Positions 55,376 to 64,000 are shown, numbered from the stretch's first letter. The stretch is 64,000 nucleotides of DNA from JAIVJG01 sp964236735 (GCA_964236735.1 CAXSFM010000001.1:124001-188000); one strand, 5' to 3'. A program made the numbers and translations. Notes: generated from the sequence alone by a model not told the origin.

Positions 55376-57211
55376 TTAGGGGCGCGTGCCGGGATTGGCG
55401 CGCGGTGAGTTGGACGGGACTAAGTCGCGTCCAGCCGGTTCAGTCAGTTGCTGTTGCGGCTGAACCTGTTGCTGCTGCTGCGAAGGTGAATTCGCCGGTG
55501 TGTTGGAGTCGGGATTGCCGAGCGGCACGGGCTGCGAGATTTGCACCGAGCGCGTAGTGGTCGCGGGCGCGGAGTCCGTGCGACGACCCTGATAGTCAGG
55601 CCGGTAGATGCGCGGAGTGATGAAGAAAAGTATCTCGTCCGTGTTGCGCGAGATGGACTTGCGCTTGAAGAGATTGCCGATGACGGGTAAGCCGCCGAGT
55701 CCGGGCGTGCGATTCGTGACCTCGCTCTCGCGGTCGTTGAGCACGCCGCCGACGACGGTCGTTCCGCCATCCGGCACGAGCACTTCGGTCTGCATCCGCT
55801 GCGTGTCAATGCCCGGCGTGCCGAGCGAATTGGTGAGCGTCCCGTTGACGCTGTTGTTCTCCATCACGACGCGCAGGACGACCGTACCCGCGTCCGTGAT
55901 CTGCGGAGTGATTGAGAGACGAAGCGGGACGGAGACGAACGTCGTCGTGAAGACGCCGCTCGCGCCCGACGCGCTGGCCTGCGGCGTGACGACAGGAATC
56001 TGCGAGCCGCTTTCAATCTGCGCCGGGCGATTGTTGAGCGCCGTCACGCGGGGCGTCGCGACGATCTTCGCCTGCCCTCTGGCTTCCGCCGCCGTGATGA
56101 GCGCGCTGATCTGCGCCGTGCCGATGGCTCCCGTCGTCAGACCGATGACGGTGCTGGCCGCCGTCGCGGCGAGCGACGAAAGCGGTTGATTCGTGTTGCC
56201 GAGTCCGCCCGGAATACTCTGCGGGTTGACGCCTGAATTGATGGTGGTGTTTCCCGGCAGAGTGCTGAACGAGCCGAGCGCGCCGCGATTCGCGTTCAGC
56301 GCGACGGCTCCAAGCTGGACGCCGAGGTCGCGGCTGAAGCTGCGATTGGCGATGACGATGCGCGTCTCGATCTCGACTTGCGGCTCCGGTTGATCGAGGA
56401 GCGTGACGAGTTGGCGAACAGCGTCAATATTTTCTTTCACGTCGGTGACGATGAGCGTGTTGCTGCGCCCGTCAACTTCGACGCTGCCGCGCTTCGACAG
56501 GCGGCGCTGGATGATCGGCAGGATGCCGATGCTGGAAGGGTTCGACTGGATTTCACGTCCCGCGTTGCCCTGCTCATATCCCGTGTCGGCAGTGTTCCCC
56601 GCTCCGCCCTTAAAAACCGCCGTGCCTTCGGAGGCCGCGCCGAGCGTGCCGAGAGCGCGCGCGTAGTTGAGCCGGATGATTTCCGTGACGAGCGCGGAGT
56701 TATTGAGTTGCGCCTCGCGGAGTCTCTGCTTCGCGGCCTCTTCGGCGGCGCGGCTCTTCGACTCTTCGACTAAGACTTCCTGCGTCGCCACGCGCAGAAT
56801 ATTTCCCGTCACTTCGATGCCGAGACGGTTGGCTCTGAGAATCGCATCAAGCGCGAAGTTCCAGGGCACTTCCGTCACGTTGATGGTGACGGGCACTTTG
56901 CCCACCGACGAGTCAACGACGAAGTTCACGCCGTACTGCTCGGTGATGTAGTTGAGAATGTCGCGGATGTCGGCGTTGACGACGTTGAGATTGATCGGCT
57001 CGCCGACGAATCCCTGCTGGCCGTAACGCTGCCCCTGCGAAGCCTGCGGCGTAGTGTTCGGCGATCCTGCGAGTTGCGCCTGCGCTGTAGAATGCTGACG
57101 CGACGCGCCGCCGTGGACGCCTGCGAACGCGACTGCGTGCAGCGAGCAGATGAAAATGAGGACGAGCGCTCCCATTTTTATGATCGCTGAAAGTTGTTTG
57201 TGATAAGTCAT
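55376..57211 (-). CDS. pilQ: Type IV pilus secretin PilQ
   Basis: 611 residues from MTYHKQLSAI, with a signal-like N-terminus. Secretin/TonB short N-terminal domain: INLNVVNADIRDILNYITEQYG...TINVTEVPWNFALDAILRANRLG. Two N-type modules (VEVDGRSNTLIVTDVKENIDAVRQLV), then the secretin pore (ARGQAKIVATPRVTALNNRPAQIESG, PDGGTTVVGGVLNDRESEVTNRTPGLGGLPVIGNLFKRK). Forms the outer-membrane channel of type IV pili. No AMIN domains. The chosen start gives 266 bases between pilP and pilQ. Confidence 0.93.
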   Translation of the reverse strand: MTYHKQLSAIIKMGALVLIFICSLHAVAFAGVHGGASRQHSTAQAQLAGSPNTTPQASQGQRYGQQGFVGEPINLNVVNADIRDILNYITEQYGVNFVVDSSVGKVPVTINVTEVPWNFALDAILRANRLGIEVTGNILRVATQEVLVEESKSRAAEEAAKQRLREAQLNNSALVTEIIRLNYARALGTLGAASEGTAVFKGGAGNTADTGYEQGNAGREIQSNPSSIGILPIIQRRLSKRGSVEVDGRSNTLIVTDVKENIDAVRQLVTLLDQPEPQVEIETRIVIANRSFSRDLGVQLGAVALNANRGALGSFSTLPGNTTINSGVNPQSIPGGLGNTNQPLSSLAATAASTVIGLTTGAIGTAQISALITAAEARGQAKIVATPRVTALNNRPAQIESGSQIPVVTPQASASGASGVFTTTFVSVPLRLSITPQITDAGTVVLRVVMENNSVNGTLTNSLGTPGIDTQRMQTEVLVPDGGTTVVGGVLNDRESEVTNRTPGLGGLPVIGNLFKRKSISRNTDEILFFITPRIYRPDYQGRRTDSAPATTTRSVQISQPVPLGNPDSNTPANSPSQQQQQVQPQQQLTEPAGRDLVPSNSPRANPGTRP

Positions 57212-57355
57212 ATTTTCATCCTTCAAGGCATCACCGGCAGAAAACCGCCACGCGCTAACGCTCGTTCGAGCGACTACCCTTGTCACCCTTCTAAGCGCGC
57301 GCCGCACAATGCGGAACGCTGCAAGTCATGTTGTCAAAAAAGACTCACTGGCAGC

Positions 57356-57371
57356 GGGGCTGAATCGCCCC
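57356..57371 (-). other. Short hairpin in the pilP-pilQ gap
   Basis: On the minus strand GGGGC-GATTCA-GCCCC is followed 14 bases later by a T6 run. It could be a weak internal attenuator between pilP and pilQ. The rest of the 266-base gap shows no gene. Confidence 0.3.
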
Positions 57372-57477
57372 TGACTGTTTCGTGGAGTGTTGGAATGAGG
57401 GACAGTCGTCCGGGCAGCCGTTGTCGCCTGGGCGCAAGTTCTCAGGCTTTTTCGCGCGACCACACGGCTTGAAAAAC

Positions 57478-58131
57478 TTAAGGCTTTTTGGTCTCCGACG
57501 TTTTCACTACTTTCAGTGCGGCAGAGTCTGTTGAAGCGTCCTCTTCTTTTGCAGAACGCTCTTCCTTCTTGGCTTTGGTCTCGGTCATCGAATCCGCGAC
57601 GGCATCGGCCTGACGCAGAGGTTTCGTGTCCACCGCGACTTCATGGCGACCGTCATTCCAGACTGTCTCGCGTCGAAAGACGAGACGTGTTTCTTCGATG
57701 GCGACCAGCATCCCGTCGTAAAACTTTTCACCCGGATAGATCACGTAAGAGAGATTGATCGGCGTGGCCTGCACCATCGCGGCGTAACCGCGCGGCGTGC
57801 GGAAAATTCCCGTCACCTGTATCTCCGCGAGCGTGATGGCCGTCGTCGGCTTCGGCGCGGGTTGCTGCATGTTCATCGCCGCCAGCTTCTTCGCTTTGTA
57901 CTGCGCGATCCGTACCTGGATGTCGGGAACCGGAATCGGCGCGACGACTTTTTTCGCGACGGCGCGCTTGACGGGCGGTTTGTATTTTTTGAACGGATCA
58001 TTCTTCGCTGAACTGTAAGGCTTGTTCGCCGCATCCTGCGCGCTGGCGGCGGTCGCTCCGCAAAGGACGAGCACACCGGCGGTGAAAATTCCGTAGAGCG
58101 TCTGGCGCAACTTGTTATTGTTTTCTTTCAT
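57478..58131 (-). CDS. pilP: Type IV pilus assembly protein PilP
   Basis: 217 residues from MKENNNKLRQ, with an export signal (LYGIFTAGVLVLCGATAASA). The PilP-like C-terminal beta domain has TLAEIQVTGIFRTPRGYAAMVQ, YVIYPGEKFYDGMLVAIEE and RRETVWNDG. It links the inner-membrane PilMNO complex to the PilQ secretin. An AGGAAC stretch precedes the chosen ATG. A charged C-terminal tail of about 40 residues is added. Confidence 0.82.
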   Translation of the reverse strand: MKENNNKLRQTLYGIFTAGVLVLCGATAASAQDAANKPYSSAKNDPFKKYKPPVKRAVAKKVVAPIPVPDIQVRIAQYKAKKLAAMNMQQPAPKPTTAITLAEIQVTGIFRTPRGYAAMVQATPINLSYVIYPGEKFYDGMLVAIEETRLVFRRETVWNDGRHEVAVDTKPLRQADAVADSMTETKAKKEERSAKEEDASTDSAALKVVKTSETKKP

Positions 58132-58179
58132 GTTTTTTGTTCCTGACAATTGTTCTCTCTTCGGGCTGGCAGCGAAAAT

Positions 58180-58833
58180 TTACTTGGCCGCGACGGGCGG
58201 CACAGCGACTGCCGGCGCGGGCACAACAGCCACGGCGGGCGTTGCCGCTTGCAGTTTTTCCGGCGAGACGTAGTAAGCAGTGAGAAGGAATTGCGCGTTG
58301 ACGGTCTTGCCCTGCATCTTGTCGCGCGTCACGGCGTCGCCGAGTTTCACAATCTTGAAATCGCTGATCGAGACGATGCGCTGGTAAGACGCCATCTGCG
58401 CGAAGAACTGGCCGACGTTGTTGTACGTGCCGGAGACTTCAATCTCGATGGGCTTGCCGGAATAAAAGTCCTGCTGGATGTCATCCTTCGGCGTGAAGCG
58501 ACGCACGGAGAGTCGTCCGCTCGCGCGTTCTTCAATGCCGGAGAGCACCGTCGTCAATTCACGCTGCTCCGGGAGCAGAGCTTTCAAGTCGTCGTAGTCG
58601 GCTTGCGCCCGCGCGTAGGATTCCTTGAATTCGTTGAGACGCTGCGAGGCGATCTGCGCGCGCGCGTTGTCTTGCTGCAACTTGGCGATCTGCTCTTCGA
58701 GGTCTTTCGTCTCGGCGCGCGTGCCGCTCGTGACGAAGTACCAGAATCCCGCGTAGAGCAGGACTGCGACCACGCCAAACAAGGCGAGTTGGACGTACCA
58801 GGGTTTTTCCTGGAGGGCTTCGATGTTCATCAT
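58180..58833 (-). CDS. pilO: Type IV pilus assembly protein PilO
   Basis: 217 residues. A short cytoplasmic head and one membrane helix (LALFGVVAVLLYAGFWYFV) are followed by a coiled coil (LEEQIAKLQQDNARAQIASQRLNEFKE) and the PilO periplasmic domain (LLPEQRELTTVLSGIEERA, EIEVSGTYNNVGQFFAQM, INSDFKIVKL-like strand). Pairs with PilN. A Pro/Ala/Val-rich tail ends the protein. It starts 45 bases after pilN. Confidence 0.88.
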   Translation of the reverse strand: MMNIEALQEKPWYVQLALFGVVAVLLYAGFWYFVTSGTRAETKDLEEQIAKLQQDNARAQIASQRLNEFKESYARAQADYDDLKALLPEQRELTTVLSGIEERASGRLSVRRFTPKDDIQQDFYSGKPIEIEVSGTYNNVGQFFAQMASYQRIVSISDFKIVKLGDAVTRDKMQGKTVNAQFLLTAYYVSPEKLQAATPAVAVVPAPAVAVPPVAAK

Positions 58834-58878
58834 TGCTTTTATGTTCCTTTTCGGACTCGTGTCGAGTGCCCCGGATGC

Positions 58879-59598
58879 TTATTTCTGGGCGACCTGATTG
58901 GCCGCCGGTGGCGCGGCAGGATTCGCGGCCTGCGCGGCGACGGGCGGGGCGGGCGGCGGGGGCGGGACGAGCGGGCCGTACTTACATTTCACTTTGAACT
59001 TCACCGTTTCGGGCGCGGGCACGGTCGTATCAATCGGCCCTTCGCTGGCGTTGTAGTCAGCCGGGTTAATCTGCATTGGCTTGCGCTCGGTGTCCAGATT
59101 CACATTGAGGAAGAGGCCGGACGAAAATTCGAGGCTGCGTCCGAACTGCGTGACGGCGGCTTCGTTCGGCGAGTGGCCTTCGATGATCAGGTCGCCGTTC
59201 TTCTGCTCGATTGATTCGAGACGGAAGTCCGCGACGAGCGGCAGGCGCTGGTTGATGTCAGAGAGGACGGCGACCGGCCCCTGCTGCGAAGCGCGCAGTT
59301 TCTTAATCGCCTCAATGCGTACCTGAATGTCGCTGATGCGCTTTTGCAGTTCGGCCTGCTCGGCGTTGATGACCGCCATCTGCGCGGCGATCTGCTTTTG
59401 TTTTTCCAACTCGGCCTGCGCCGAGACGTTCGCCGAATTCGCGCTCACGTAATCGAAGACCATCACGAGCGCCATCAGTCCGAACACCGCCGTGAGCAGC
59501 ACCCAGAAGCGCGTGCGCGGGTCTGAGACGCGCTCTTCGACGACGGCGACGCTGCGGTCTATGTCTGTGACGGAATTTAGTAAGTTGACCTTAATCAT
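58879..59598 (-). CDS. pilN: Type IV pilus assembly protein PilN
   Basis: 239 residues. The N-terminal INLLN-type segment that PilM binds is present as MIKVNLLNSV. One membrane helix (FWVLLTAVFGLMALVMVFDYV) and a coiled coil (EKQKQIAAQMAVINAEQAELQKRISDIQ) precede the periplasmic domain. Its ATG directly abuts the pilM stop with no gap, so it is translationally coupled. The C-terminus is Pro/Ala-rich and unusual. Confidence 0.9.
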   Translation of the reverse strand: MIKVNLLNSVTDIDRSVAVVEERVSDPRTRFWVLLTAVFGLMALVMVFDYVSANSANVSAQAELEKQKQIAAQMAVINAEQAELQKRISDIQVRIEAIKKLRASQQGPVAVLSDINQRLPLVADFRLESIEQKNGDLIIEGHSPNEAAVTQFGRSLEFSSGLFLNVNLDTERKPMQINPADYNASEGPIDTTVPAPETVKFKVKCKYGPLVPPPPPAPPVAAQAANPAAPPAANQVAQK

Positions 59599-60660
59599 TT
59601 ACGCCTCCACTCCTCTCAAGGCCAGTCCGACAGCGACCGCCATCTCCGGCACAACTTCACGCATGTAATCAGGATCGAAACGCCGCGCGTCAACCTTGAT
59701 GCGCCGGAACGGATCGAGGTGCTCGACGGGAATCTCGAAGCGGCTCGTTAAAAATTGCGGCAGCGATTTGAGCTTCGAGCCGCCGCCTGAAATCAGAATC
59801 TTTTGCACGCCCGCATCCGTCTCTTCCGCCGTCGCGCGATAGAAATCAAACGTCTTGGAAATTTCCAGCGCCAGCATGTCGGAGACCGTCTCTAACACGC
59901 CGTCAACATCAGACGTGTCCACTCCTATCGGAGCCGCGCCGCCGCGTTTGACCGCTTCGGCCTGCTCGAAAGTCAATCCGAGTTCTTTTTGCAGGAGCGA
60001 CGTGTACTGATTGCCGCCGACCGAAACGTCGCGCGTGAAGACGCTGCGGACGCCCTTGAGGATGTTGATGTTCATCGTCGTGGCTCCGACGTTGAGGAGC
60101 GCCACGACTGTGTCGTCCGTCGGCTGGTAGTTGACCTCGTAGCAGTTCTGGAGCGCGAAGGCGTCAACATCAATCACGACCGGCTGGCGTCCGGCGAGTT
60201 GAATCGCCTGCTTGATGTTCGCCACAAACTCGCGTTTGCAGGCCGCCATCAAAACGTGTAGAGAGTCGGGGCCAGAGCCGACGATTTGATAATCGAGGCT
60301 CACGTCCGCGATGTCGAAAGGAATGTGCTCTTCGGCGTGCCAGTCAATAGACTCTTCCAACTCGGCCTGCGACATCTGCGGGACGATGATGTTTTTGACG
60401 ATCACGGAGCTTCCCGAAACGCCCGCCGCCACGCGCTCGGTCTTAAACTGATGGCTTTTGAAAACGCCTGCGATGACGTTCGACACGTCGTTGAGTTCCA
60501 TGATCTGTCCGTCCACGACTGTGTCCGGTTGAAGATGCTCGAAACCGAGATTGGCGAGCGAGAGGTTGCCGGGCTTGCCCTGCAATTCGACGGCCTTCAC
60601 CGAACTGGAACCGATGTCCAGACCGACGAGACCTTTTTTGCCGAGACTTCTTTTGAACAT
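59599..60660 (-). CDS. pilM: Type IV pilus assembly ATPase-like protein PilM
   Basis: 353 residues with the actin-like/FtsA fold. It begins KKGLVGLDIGSSSVKAVEL (phosphate-binding loop) and has VALLNVGATTMNINILK, DVSVGGNQYTSLLQKELG and ILISGGGSKLKSLPQFLTSRF. It binds nucleotide and the PilN N-terminus at the cytoplasmic face. First gene of pilMNOPQ-roadblock. Its transcript starts about 570 bases upstream and passes a c-di-GMP-type riboswitch. Confidence 0.93.
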   Translation of the reverse strand: MFKRSLGKKGLVGLDIGSSSVKAVELQGKPGNLSLANLGFEHLQPDTVVDGQIMELNDVSNVIAGVFKSHQFKTERVAAGVSGSSVIVKNIIVPQMSQAELEESIDWHAEEHIPFDIADVSLDYQIVGSGPDSLHVLMAACKREFVANIKQAIQLAGRQPVVIDVDAFALQNCYEVNYQPTDDTVVALLNVGATTMNINILKGVRSVFTRDVSVGGNQYTSLLQKELGLTFEQAEAVKRGGAAPIGVDTSDVDGVLETVSDMLALEISKTFDFYRATAEETDAGVQKILISGGGSKLKSLPQFLTSRFEIPVEHLDPFRRIKVDARRFDPDYMREVVPEMAVAVGLALRGVEA

Positions 60661-60663
60661 AAT

Positions 60664-60801
60664 TTATTTGTTCCTTACGATCTTCGCCTGGCTCTTGCCA
60701 TGTAGCTGTCTCAGACGACGGCGCGCGCGGCGCACTCTGGCGCGGGTGGAACGCAACTGTTGCGGCGGCGTCTGTGTGTTGACGGAGGGGACGGATTTCA
60801 T
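60664..60801 (-). CDS. Possible small basic leader peptide upstream of pilM
   Basis: A 45-codon frame (MKSVPSVNTQTPPQQLRS..., Arg/Lys-rich) ends 3 bases before the pilM start codon. No clear ribosome-binding site precedes its ATG and no family is recognised. It could be a translated leader ORF or chance. Confidence 0.22.
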   Translation of the reverse strand: MKSVPSVNTQTPPQQLRSTRARVRRARRRLRQLHGKSQAKIVRNK

Positions 60802-60985
60802 GTCGTAGTGAATTAGCTCAAGCGAGCTTCAGGGGAGCAAAGACGTGCCACTGTCGTGACAGGAGAAGTGGAAGAGTTGAATCGAAACGGACTCTCTCTT
60901 GGGTGGAGATGAAAAGCAGGAAGGTCGTGACAGTTCGGAACACGCGCGCAGGCGAAGTTGCTCCTCTTCGATGCGGCGAATTCGG

Positions 60986-61018
60986 CTTGGCCGACTCTCC
61001 TTCGGTAACCCGGCCAAG
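60986..61018 (-). promoter_or_regulatory. Alternative hairpin competing with the GEMM aptamer
   Basis: On the minus strand CTTGGCCG (61018-61011) is exactly complementary to CGGCCAAG (60993-60986). The first arm includes aptamer bases and the hairpin loop contains the conserved GGTTACCGAAGG of the aptamer. This stem and the folded aptamer cannot form together, as expected of an expression platform. Confidence 0.65.
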
Positions 61019-61090
61019 TCAAAATCGCGCGTCGCTTTTCTGACTCCCGTCGGCTTTGCGGCCCACGCTCGCGCGTGGTGTGCCTTTATC
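60999..61090 (-). promoter_or_regulatory. c-di-GMP-I (GEMM) riboswitch upstream of pilM
   Basis: On the minus strand the order of conserved parts is: AAAGGCACACC; a hairpin CCACGC-GCGA-GCGTGG with a GNRA tetraloop; GCCGCAAAGCC (contains the intercalating A of CAAAG); GACGGGAGTCAG; a variable stem; then GGCCGGGTTACCGAAGG. This is the GEMM-I consensus, including the tetraloop-receptor arrangement. The base equivalent to G20 of the Vibrio Vc2 aptamer appears to be G, which favours c-di-GMP rather than cGAMP. Expression platform: see the competing stem at 60986-61018. Confidence 0.87.
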
Positions 61091-61234
61091 GGTTGAGTTT
61101 CAAAGAAAGGGGCGCAAGCCTGATCTGGTTTCAGTGAAACCGCCATCTCGCACCTCTTTTCAATCGCCGGTGGATTTGCTCGACCCTCTCATGTCTGCAC
61201 AGAGAATCTTTTCAAGTCCCATCCGACAATGAAG

Positions 61235-61264
61235 AATATAGACTATCGTGTTTGCCCCTGTCAA
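61235..61264 (-). promoter_or_regulatory. Sigma-70-type promoter of the pilMNOPQ operon
   Basis: On the minus strand a perfect TTGACA (61264-61259), an 18-nt spacer and TATATT (61240-61235; 5 of 6). Transcription would begin at about 61228, roughly 140 bases before the GEMM aptamer and 570 bases before pilM. Confidence 0.7.
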
Positions 61265-61515
61265 TCGTTAATTTACATTGTTTAATCTTAATTATTTATA
61301 CACTTACAGGCAAGAGATCGTCTGATTCCGAGTTTATTGGAAAGTTGCCGGACGATTTCCATAAATTCTTTCAACGCTTTTTTCTTAACTTTAAGGCCCG
61401 ACGGCCAATTTTGGAGCGCATCTTTTTCTTTATTTCAACCTTCTTTTAAGACACGAGAAGCGCGTCAAGTATGGAGTCTTGCCACTTAACCGTGCGGCAG
61501 TTAGGATGCTGCCTT

Positions 61516-63243
61516 ATGAAATTGACTCGCAAATTTCTTCTGGCGATAGCCATCCTCGCGCTGGCGTTAATTTCGTGGTTGTGGTGGAACCGTTACGAGC
61601 GTGTTGACATGGCGGCATACGTGCCGGCTGATTCACTCATTTTCATCGAAGCGCAGAGCCTGCCGAATATTCTTAACGCGCTCACCTCCACAAAATCCTG
61701 GCGTGAACTCGCGCCCGTCGCTGGCGTCAAGTCTGATTACGGAAAATACGATTGGCTCACGCGACTCTCCGCGCAAACCGGCATCGGGCCGAGCGATCTG
61801 GTCGTCCTTTCGCGCGCGCAGGTCGCGGTGACGATCATGGGTTTCGACGCGGCGGAAGAATCAAGCGAGACGCTCAAGATTACTCCGCGCGTCGCGCTCG
61901 TCTGTGAGACTCATTCGAGCGCGTGGCGCGTCCGTGCGGCGTTGGAAAAACTCGTCGGCAATTTCGCGCGTCAGACTTACAAAACGCCGAGCGTCGAGCG
62001 TAAAGAGATGGACGGGACGCCATACATCATCTGGCATTCACCGACTGACGCGCGCCGCAAAATCGTCTCGGCCATCGCGGGGAGCGTCGCCGTCATCGGC
62101 AATGACGAGCAAGCGGTGCAGGCATGTCTCGCCGTGCGACGCGGCGAGAGACCGAGTCTGGCCGGCCACGATCAATTAGAGACGATGCGCGCGCGTCTCA
62201 ATGCAAAGGACGCGCTGGCCTTCGGGTACGCGCCGACGGGTAGCGCGGCCAAGATGGTGGAAATCTTCGCGCCGGCATTCGTGGGACAGTTAACTGAGAA
62301 TCCAAACATCCAGAGCGTGCTGGCGGTTCAACTCCCGATTCTGACGAACAAGCTGATCGGGAACGCGGGATGGAGCGCGCGCCTCGTCGCCGGCGACATC
62401 GAGGACGATTATTTTCTCGCGCCGACGGATAAGGTCACGAGTGTTTTGAAAGATTCTCTCGCCGCTGCTTCCGTCACAGAGTCGGAGTCGAGCGAAGTTC
62501 TCCCGCCTGATGTTGACGAGCTTTCTCGCTACACCTTTCGCGATCCGGCACTCGCGTGGCAGGGATTTTACGCCTCACTCTCAACGCAGGTTGACATCGC
62601 ACAGGCGCAGATTATTACACGCGCCCTCGAAGCCTTGCTCAAACCTTATGGCATCGAAGAGCCGCGCGTCTTCCTGAGCGCAGTTGGACAGGAAATCTCC
62701 ACCGTTCGTCTTGAGAGCAATAGCGAGACGAAGCTGCTCGTGGTGTCGGTGCGCGACGCAGAAGTTTTGCGTGGTCAAGTACGCGCGCGTCTGGGCAGCA
62801 ACGCTCGTCGCCTGCGAGTCGGCGATGATGAAATAATTGTCTCGGACGACCCGGAACGCGGGGCTGCAAGATTCGTCGGAGGCTTTTTGATTTTGGGTGA
62901 TGAAGAGGACGTGCGTCACTGTCTGGCGGCACGCGCCGCAGGCCGCAGCCTCAAAGATGAAGAGCGTTTCAAGTCTGCACAGACGACCTTTTCTTCCGAG
63001 CCAGCCTTTGTCACGACGCTGACCAAAGATCATGGCGCGGCCATTTCTACAGTCAGATACATCTCACGTCTGAACGGCTCCGGCGACGCCAGTGTCAGCG
63101 ATGCGGAACTTGAAAAAGCTCAGGAGCGACGCCCGTACAGCGTCAGCGAGACGCATTACACGGGCGAAGGATTTATGAAGATCACGCGCTCATCCTTCGG
63201 GCAACTTGGAGAGATTATCGCGCGCTTCACACGGGACGAATGA
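61516..63243 (+). CDS. DUF3352-like membrane-anchored protein (paralogue)
   Basis: About 575 residues from MKLTRKFLLAIAILALALISW, a single membrane anchor. The outer region starts VDMAAYVPADSLIFIEAQSLPNIL and resembles the protein at 24788-26476 (ELPAETIGFVQVNN) in layout, with FGYAPTGSAAKMVEIFAPA and GGFLILGDEEDVRHCLAARAAG. Function unknown. A longer frame from 61471 would add 15 residues before the anchor. Divergent from the pilus operon. Confidence 0.75.
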   Translation: MKLTRKFLLAIAILALALISWLWWNRYERVDMAAYVPADSLIFIEAQSLPNILNALTSTKSWRELAPVAGVKSDYGKYDWLTRLSAQTGIGPSDLVVLSRAQVAVTIMGFDAAEESSETLKITPRVALVCETHSSAWRVRAALEKLVGNFARQTYKTPSVERKEMDGTPYIIWHSPTDARRKIVSAIAGSVAVIGNDEQAVQACLAVRRGERPSLAGHDQLETMRARLNAKDALAFGYAPTGSAAKMVEIFAPAFVGQLTENPNIQSVLAVQLPILTNKLIGNAGWSARLVAGDIEDDYFLAPTDKVTSVLKDSLAAASVTESESSEVLPPDVDELSRYTFRDPALAWQGFYASLSTQVDIAQAQIITRALEALLKPYGIEEPRVFLSAVGQEISTVRLESNSETKLLVVSVRDAEVLRGQVRARLGSNARRLRVGDDEIIVSDDPERGAARFVGGFLILGDEEDVRHCLAARAAGRSLKDEERFKSAQTTFSSEPAFVTTLTKDHGAAISTVRYISRLNGSGDASVSDAELEKAQERRPYSVSETHYTGEGFMKITRSSFGQLGEIIARFTRDE

Positions 63244-63317
63244 TGGCAGAATATTGGAGTAGTTTGAGTGGTTGAAATTGACTCGATCTCACCAGCGACG
63301 TGAAATTTTCCAGAATG

Positions 63318-63977
63318 CTACACGGATATTTCGTCGGGATCGAATTGATGTGAGGCCAGCACGGCGCGCATTCCTATCTGCCCAAACAATGTTTCAAGAT
63401 AGGCATTGAAGCGATGCGTGACGTGCGCCAACTCGGTCGCGCCGCGCGCGTTTTCAACTTCATCCGCGAAGCGTTCATAAGATTCCCAATCCTTGTACAT
63501 CAAATGACGCAGGCTGCCCGCACGAAATTCGCCGAGCATTTTCAGAAGCGACGGGAGCGAAGACTCTTCGCGGCACTGTTCAATGCGGCGTACAAGTTGG
63601 AGAAGTTTCCAAATATCTCGACGCAGAGCCAGCGACTGATCGAGTTTGGTCTGGAAAGAATCAAAGAGTTGAAGACCGTCGAGCGTCGGGTCGAACAGAT
63701 GTCCGAGCGCGACGATGGATTGCTGGAAACAGTCTCGCAAAAGACCATGCGCGGTTTCCACTTTCGCATAGACGTGCGGGGGCTGCTGCAACTCGCTCAA
63801 CCCTGTCAGTTCGTGTTCAAAACTTTTCCGCAACTCGATTCTGATGGCATAGGCCGTTCCGTCCAACGCTTCGTGGATGCCAGAGTCTAAATTTTCAATT
63901 GCCAACATGCGCTGCTCGATTACTTCGAGCGCCGTCCGCGTCTCCTCGCGCACGAGCGCAAAAATCGGCAGTGTCAT
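63318..63977 (-). CDS. Hypothetical helical protein
   Basis: 219 residues, complete within the window. Mainly helical and charged, with LVREETRTALEVIEQRMLAIENL near the start and FADEVENARGATELAHVTHRFNAYLETLFGQIG near the end. No signal peptide or membrane helix, and no family recognised. Convergent with the DUF3352 paralogue. Confidence 0.65.
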   Translation of the reverse strand: MTLPIFALVREETRTALEVIEQRMLAIENLDSGIHEALDGTAYAIRIELRKSFEHELTGLSELQQPPHVYAKVETAHGLLRDCFQQSIVALGHLFDPTLDGLQLFDSFQTKLDQSLALRRDIWKLLQLVRRIEQCREESSLPSLLKMLGEFRAGSLRHLMYKDWESYERFADEVENARGATELAHVTHRFNAYLETLFGQIGMRAVLASHQFDPDEISV

Positions 63978-64000
63978 CTTCAGAGGGAGGTCTAATTTTA

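Noticed and set aside
60829..61146. 105-codon minus-strand frame upstream of pilM
   Set aside because: It runs straight through the GEMM aptamer, has no ribosome-binding site or family motif, and its composition reflects the structured RNA.

Overview
The window looks like chromosome of a GC-rich, didermic, non-photosynthetic bacterium. It most resembles an Acidobacteriota genome of subdivision 4 (Blastocatellia, Pyrinomonadaceae-like). That placement is inference from gene content: glycine-rich TonB proteins carrying a shared 'ELTWPEFKRDP' signature, a multidomain ElbD-like ether-lipid enzyme, a pilMNOPQ operon with a roadblock protein, many DUF3352/FecR/SPFH proteins and many intergenic palindromes. 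There is no rRNA, tRNA, phage, CRISPR array or intact insertion sequence.

Layout. 0-5.8 kb (minus strand): end of a methyltransferase-like gene, an orphan MbtH, nitroreductase, nnrD, a histidine phosphatase, an SDR, xth and two small proteins. 6.0-14.7 kb (plus): a probable lipid cluster of HAD phosphatase, LarA-like protein, a Uma2-family nuclease, a 1489-aa reductase/ligase/carrier/acyltransferase fusion, and an SDR epimerase. It faces a minus-strand group of lipid kinase, PlsC acyltransferase and metH (14.7-20.2 kb). metH is preceded by a promoter, a SAM-II-like aptamer and a terminator. 20.6-22.4 kb: coaD and an aminotransferase. 22.5-31.9 kb (minus): ECF sigma factor plus a zinc-finger/TonB fusion, DUF3352 protein, a GntR-regulated ABC exporter, an SPFH protein and a membrane protein. 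32.5-38.1 kb: FecR protein, pyrophosphatase, exonuclease, RRM protein, infA, a zinc protein and rpsU. 38.2-43.3 kb (minus): S9 peptidase, ATP-grasp enzyme and a second TonB protein. 43.7-54.8 kb (plus): inactive M16 peptidase homologue, ubiE, dppBC-type permeases, an ABC-2 exporter, HDAC-like deacetylase, MtgA and an NB-ARC/TPR STAND protein. 55.0-61.3 kb (minus): roadblock-pilQPONM operon led by a good promoter and a c-di-GMP-I (GEMM) riboswitch. 61.5-64 kb: DUF3352 paralogue and a hypothetical protein.

The most striking things are: (1) two riboswitches not visible at protein level, including GEMM control of the pilus operon; (2) ten long intergenic palindromes built from short repeated 'words', most of them in gaps between same-strand genes, including a 163-bp pair whose centre is inverted between copies; (3) the ElbD-like lipid cluster; and (4) the anti-sigma-like/TonB fusion next to its sigma factor.
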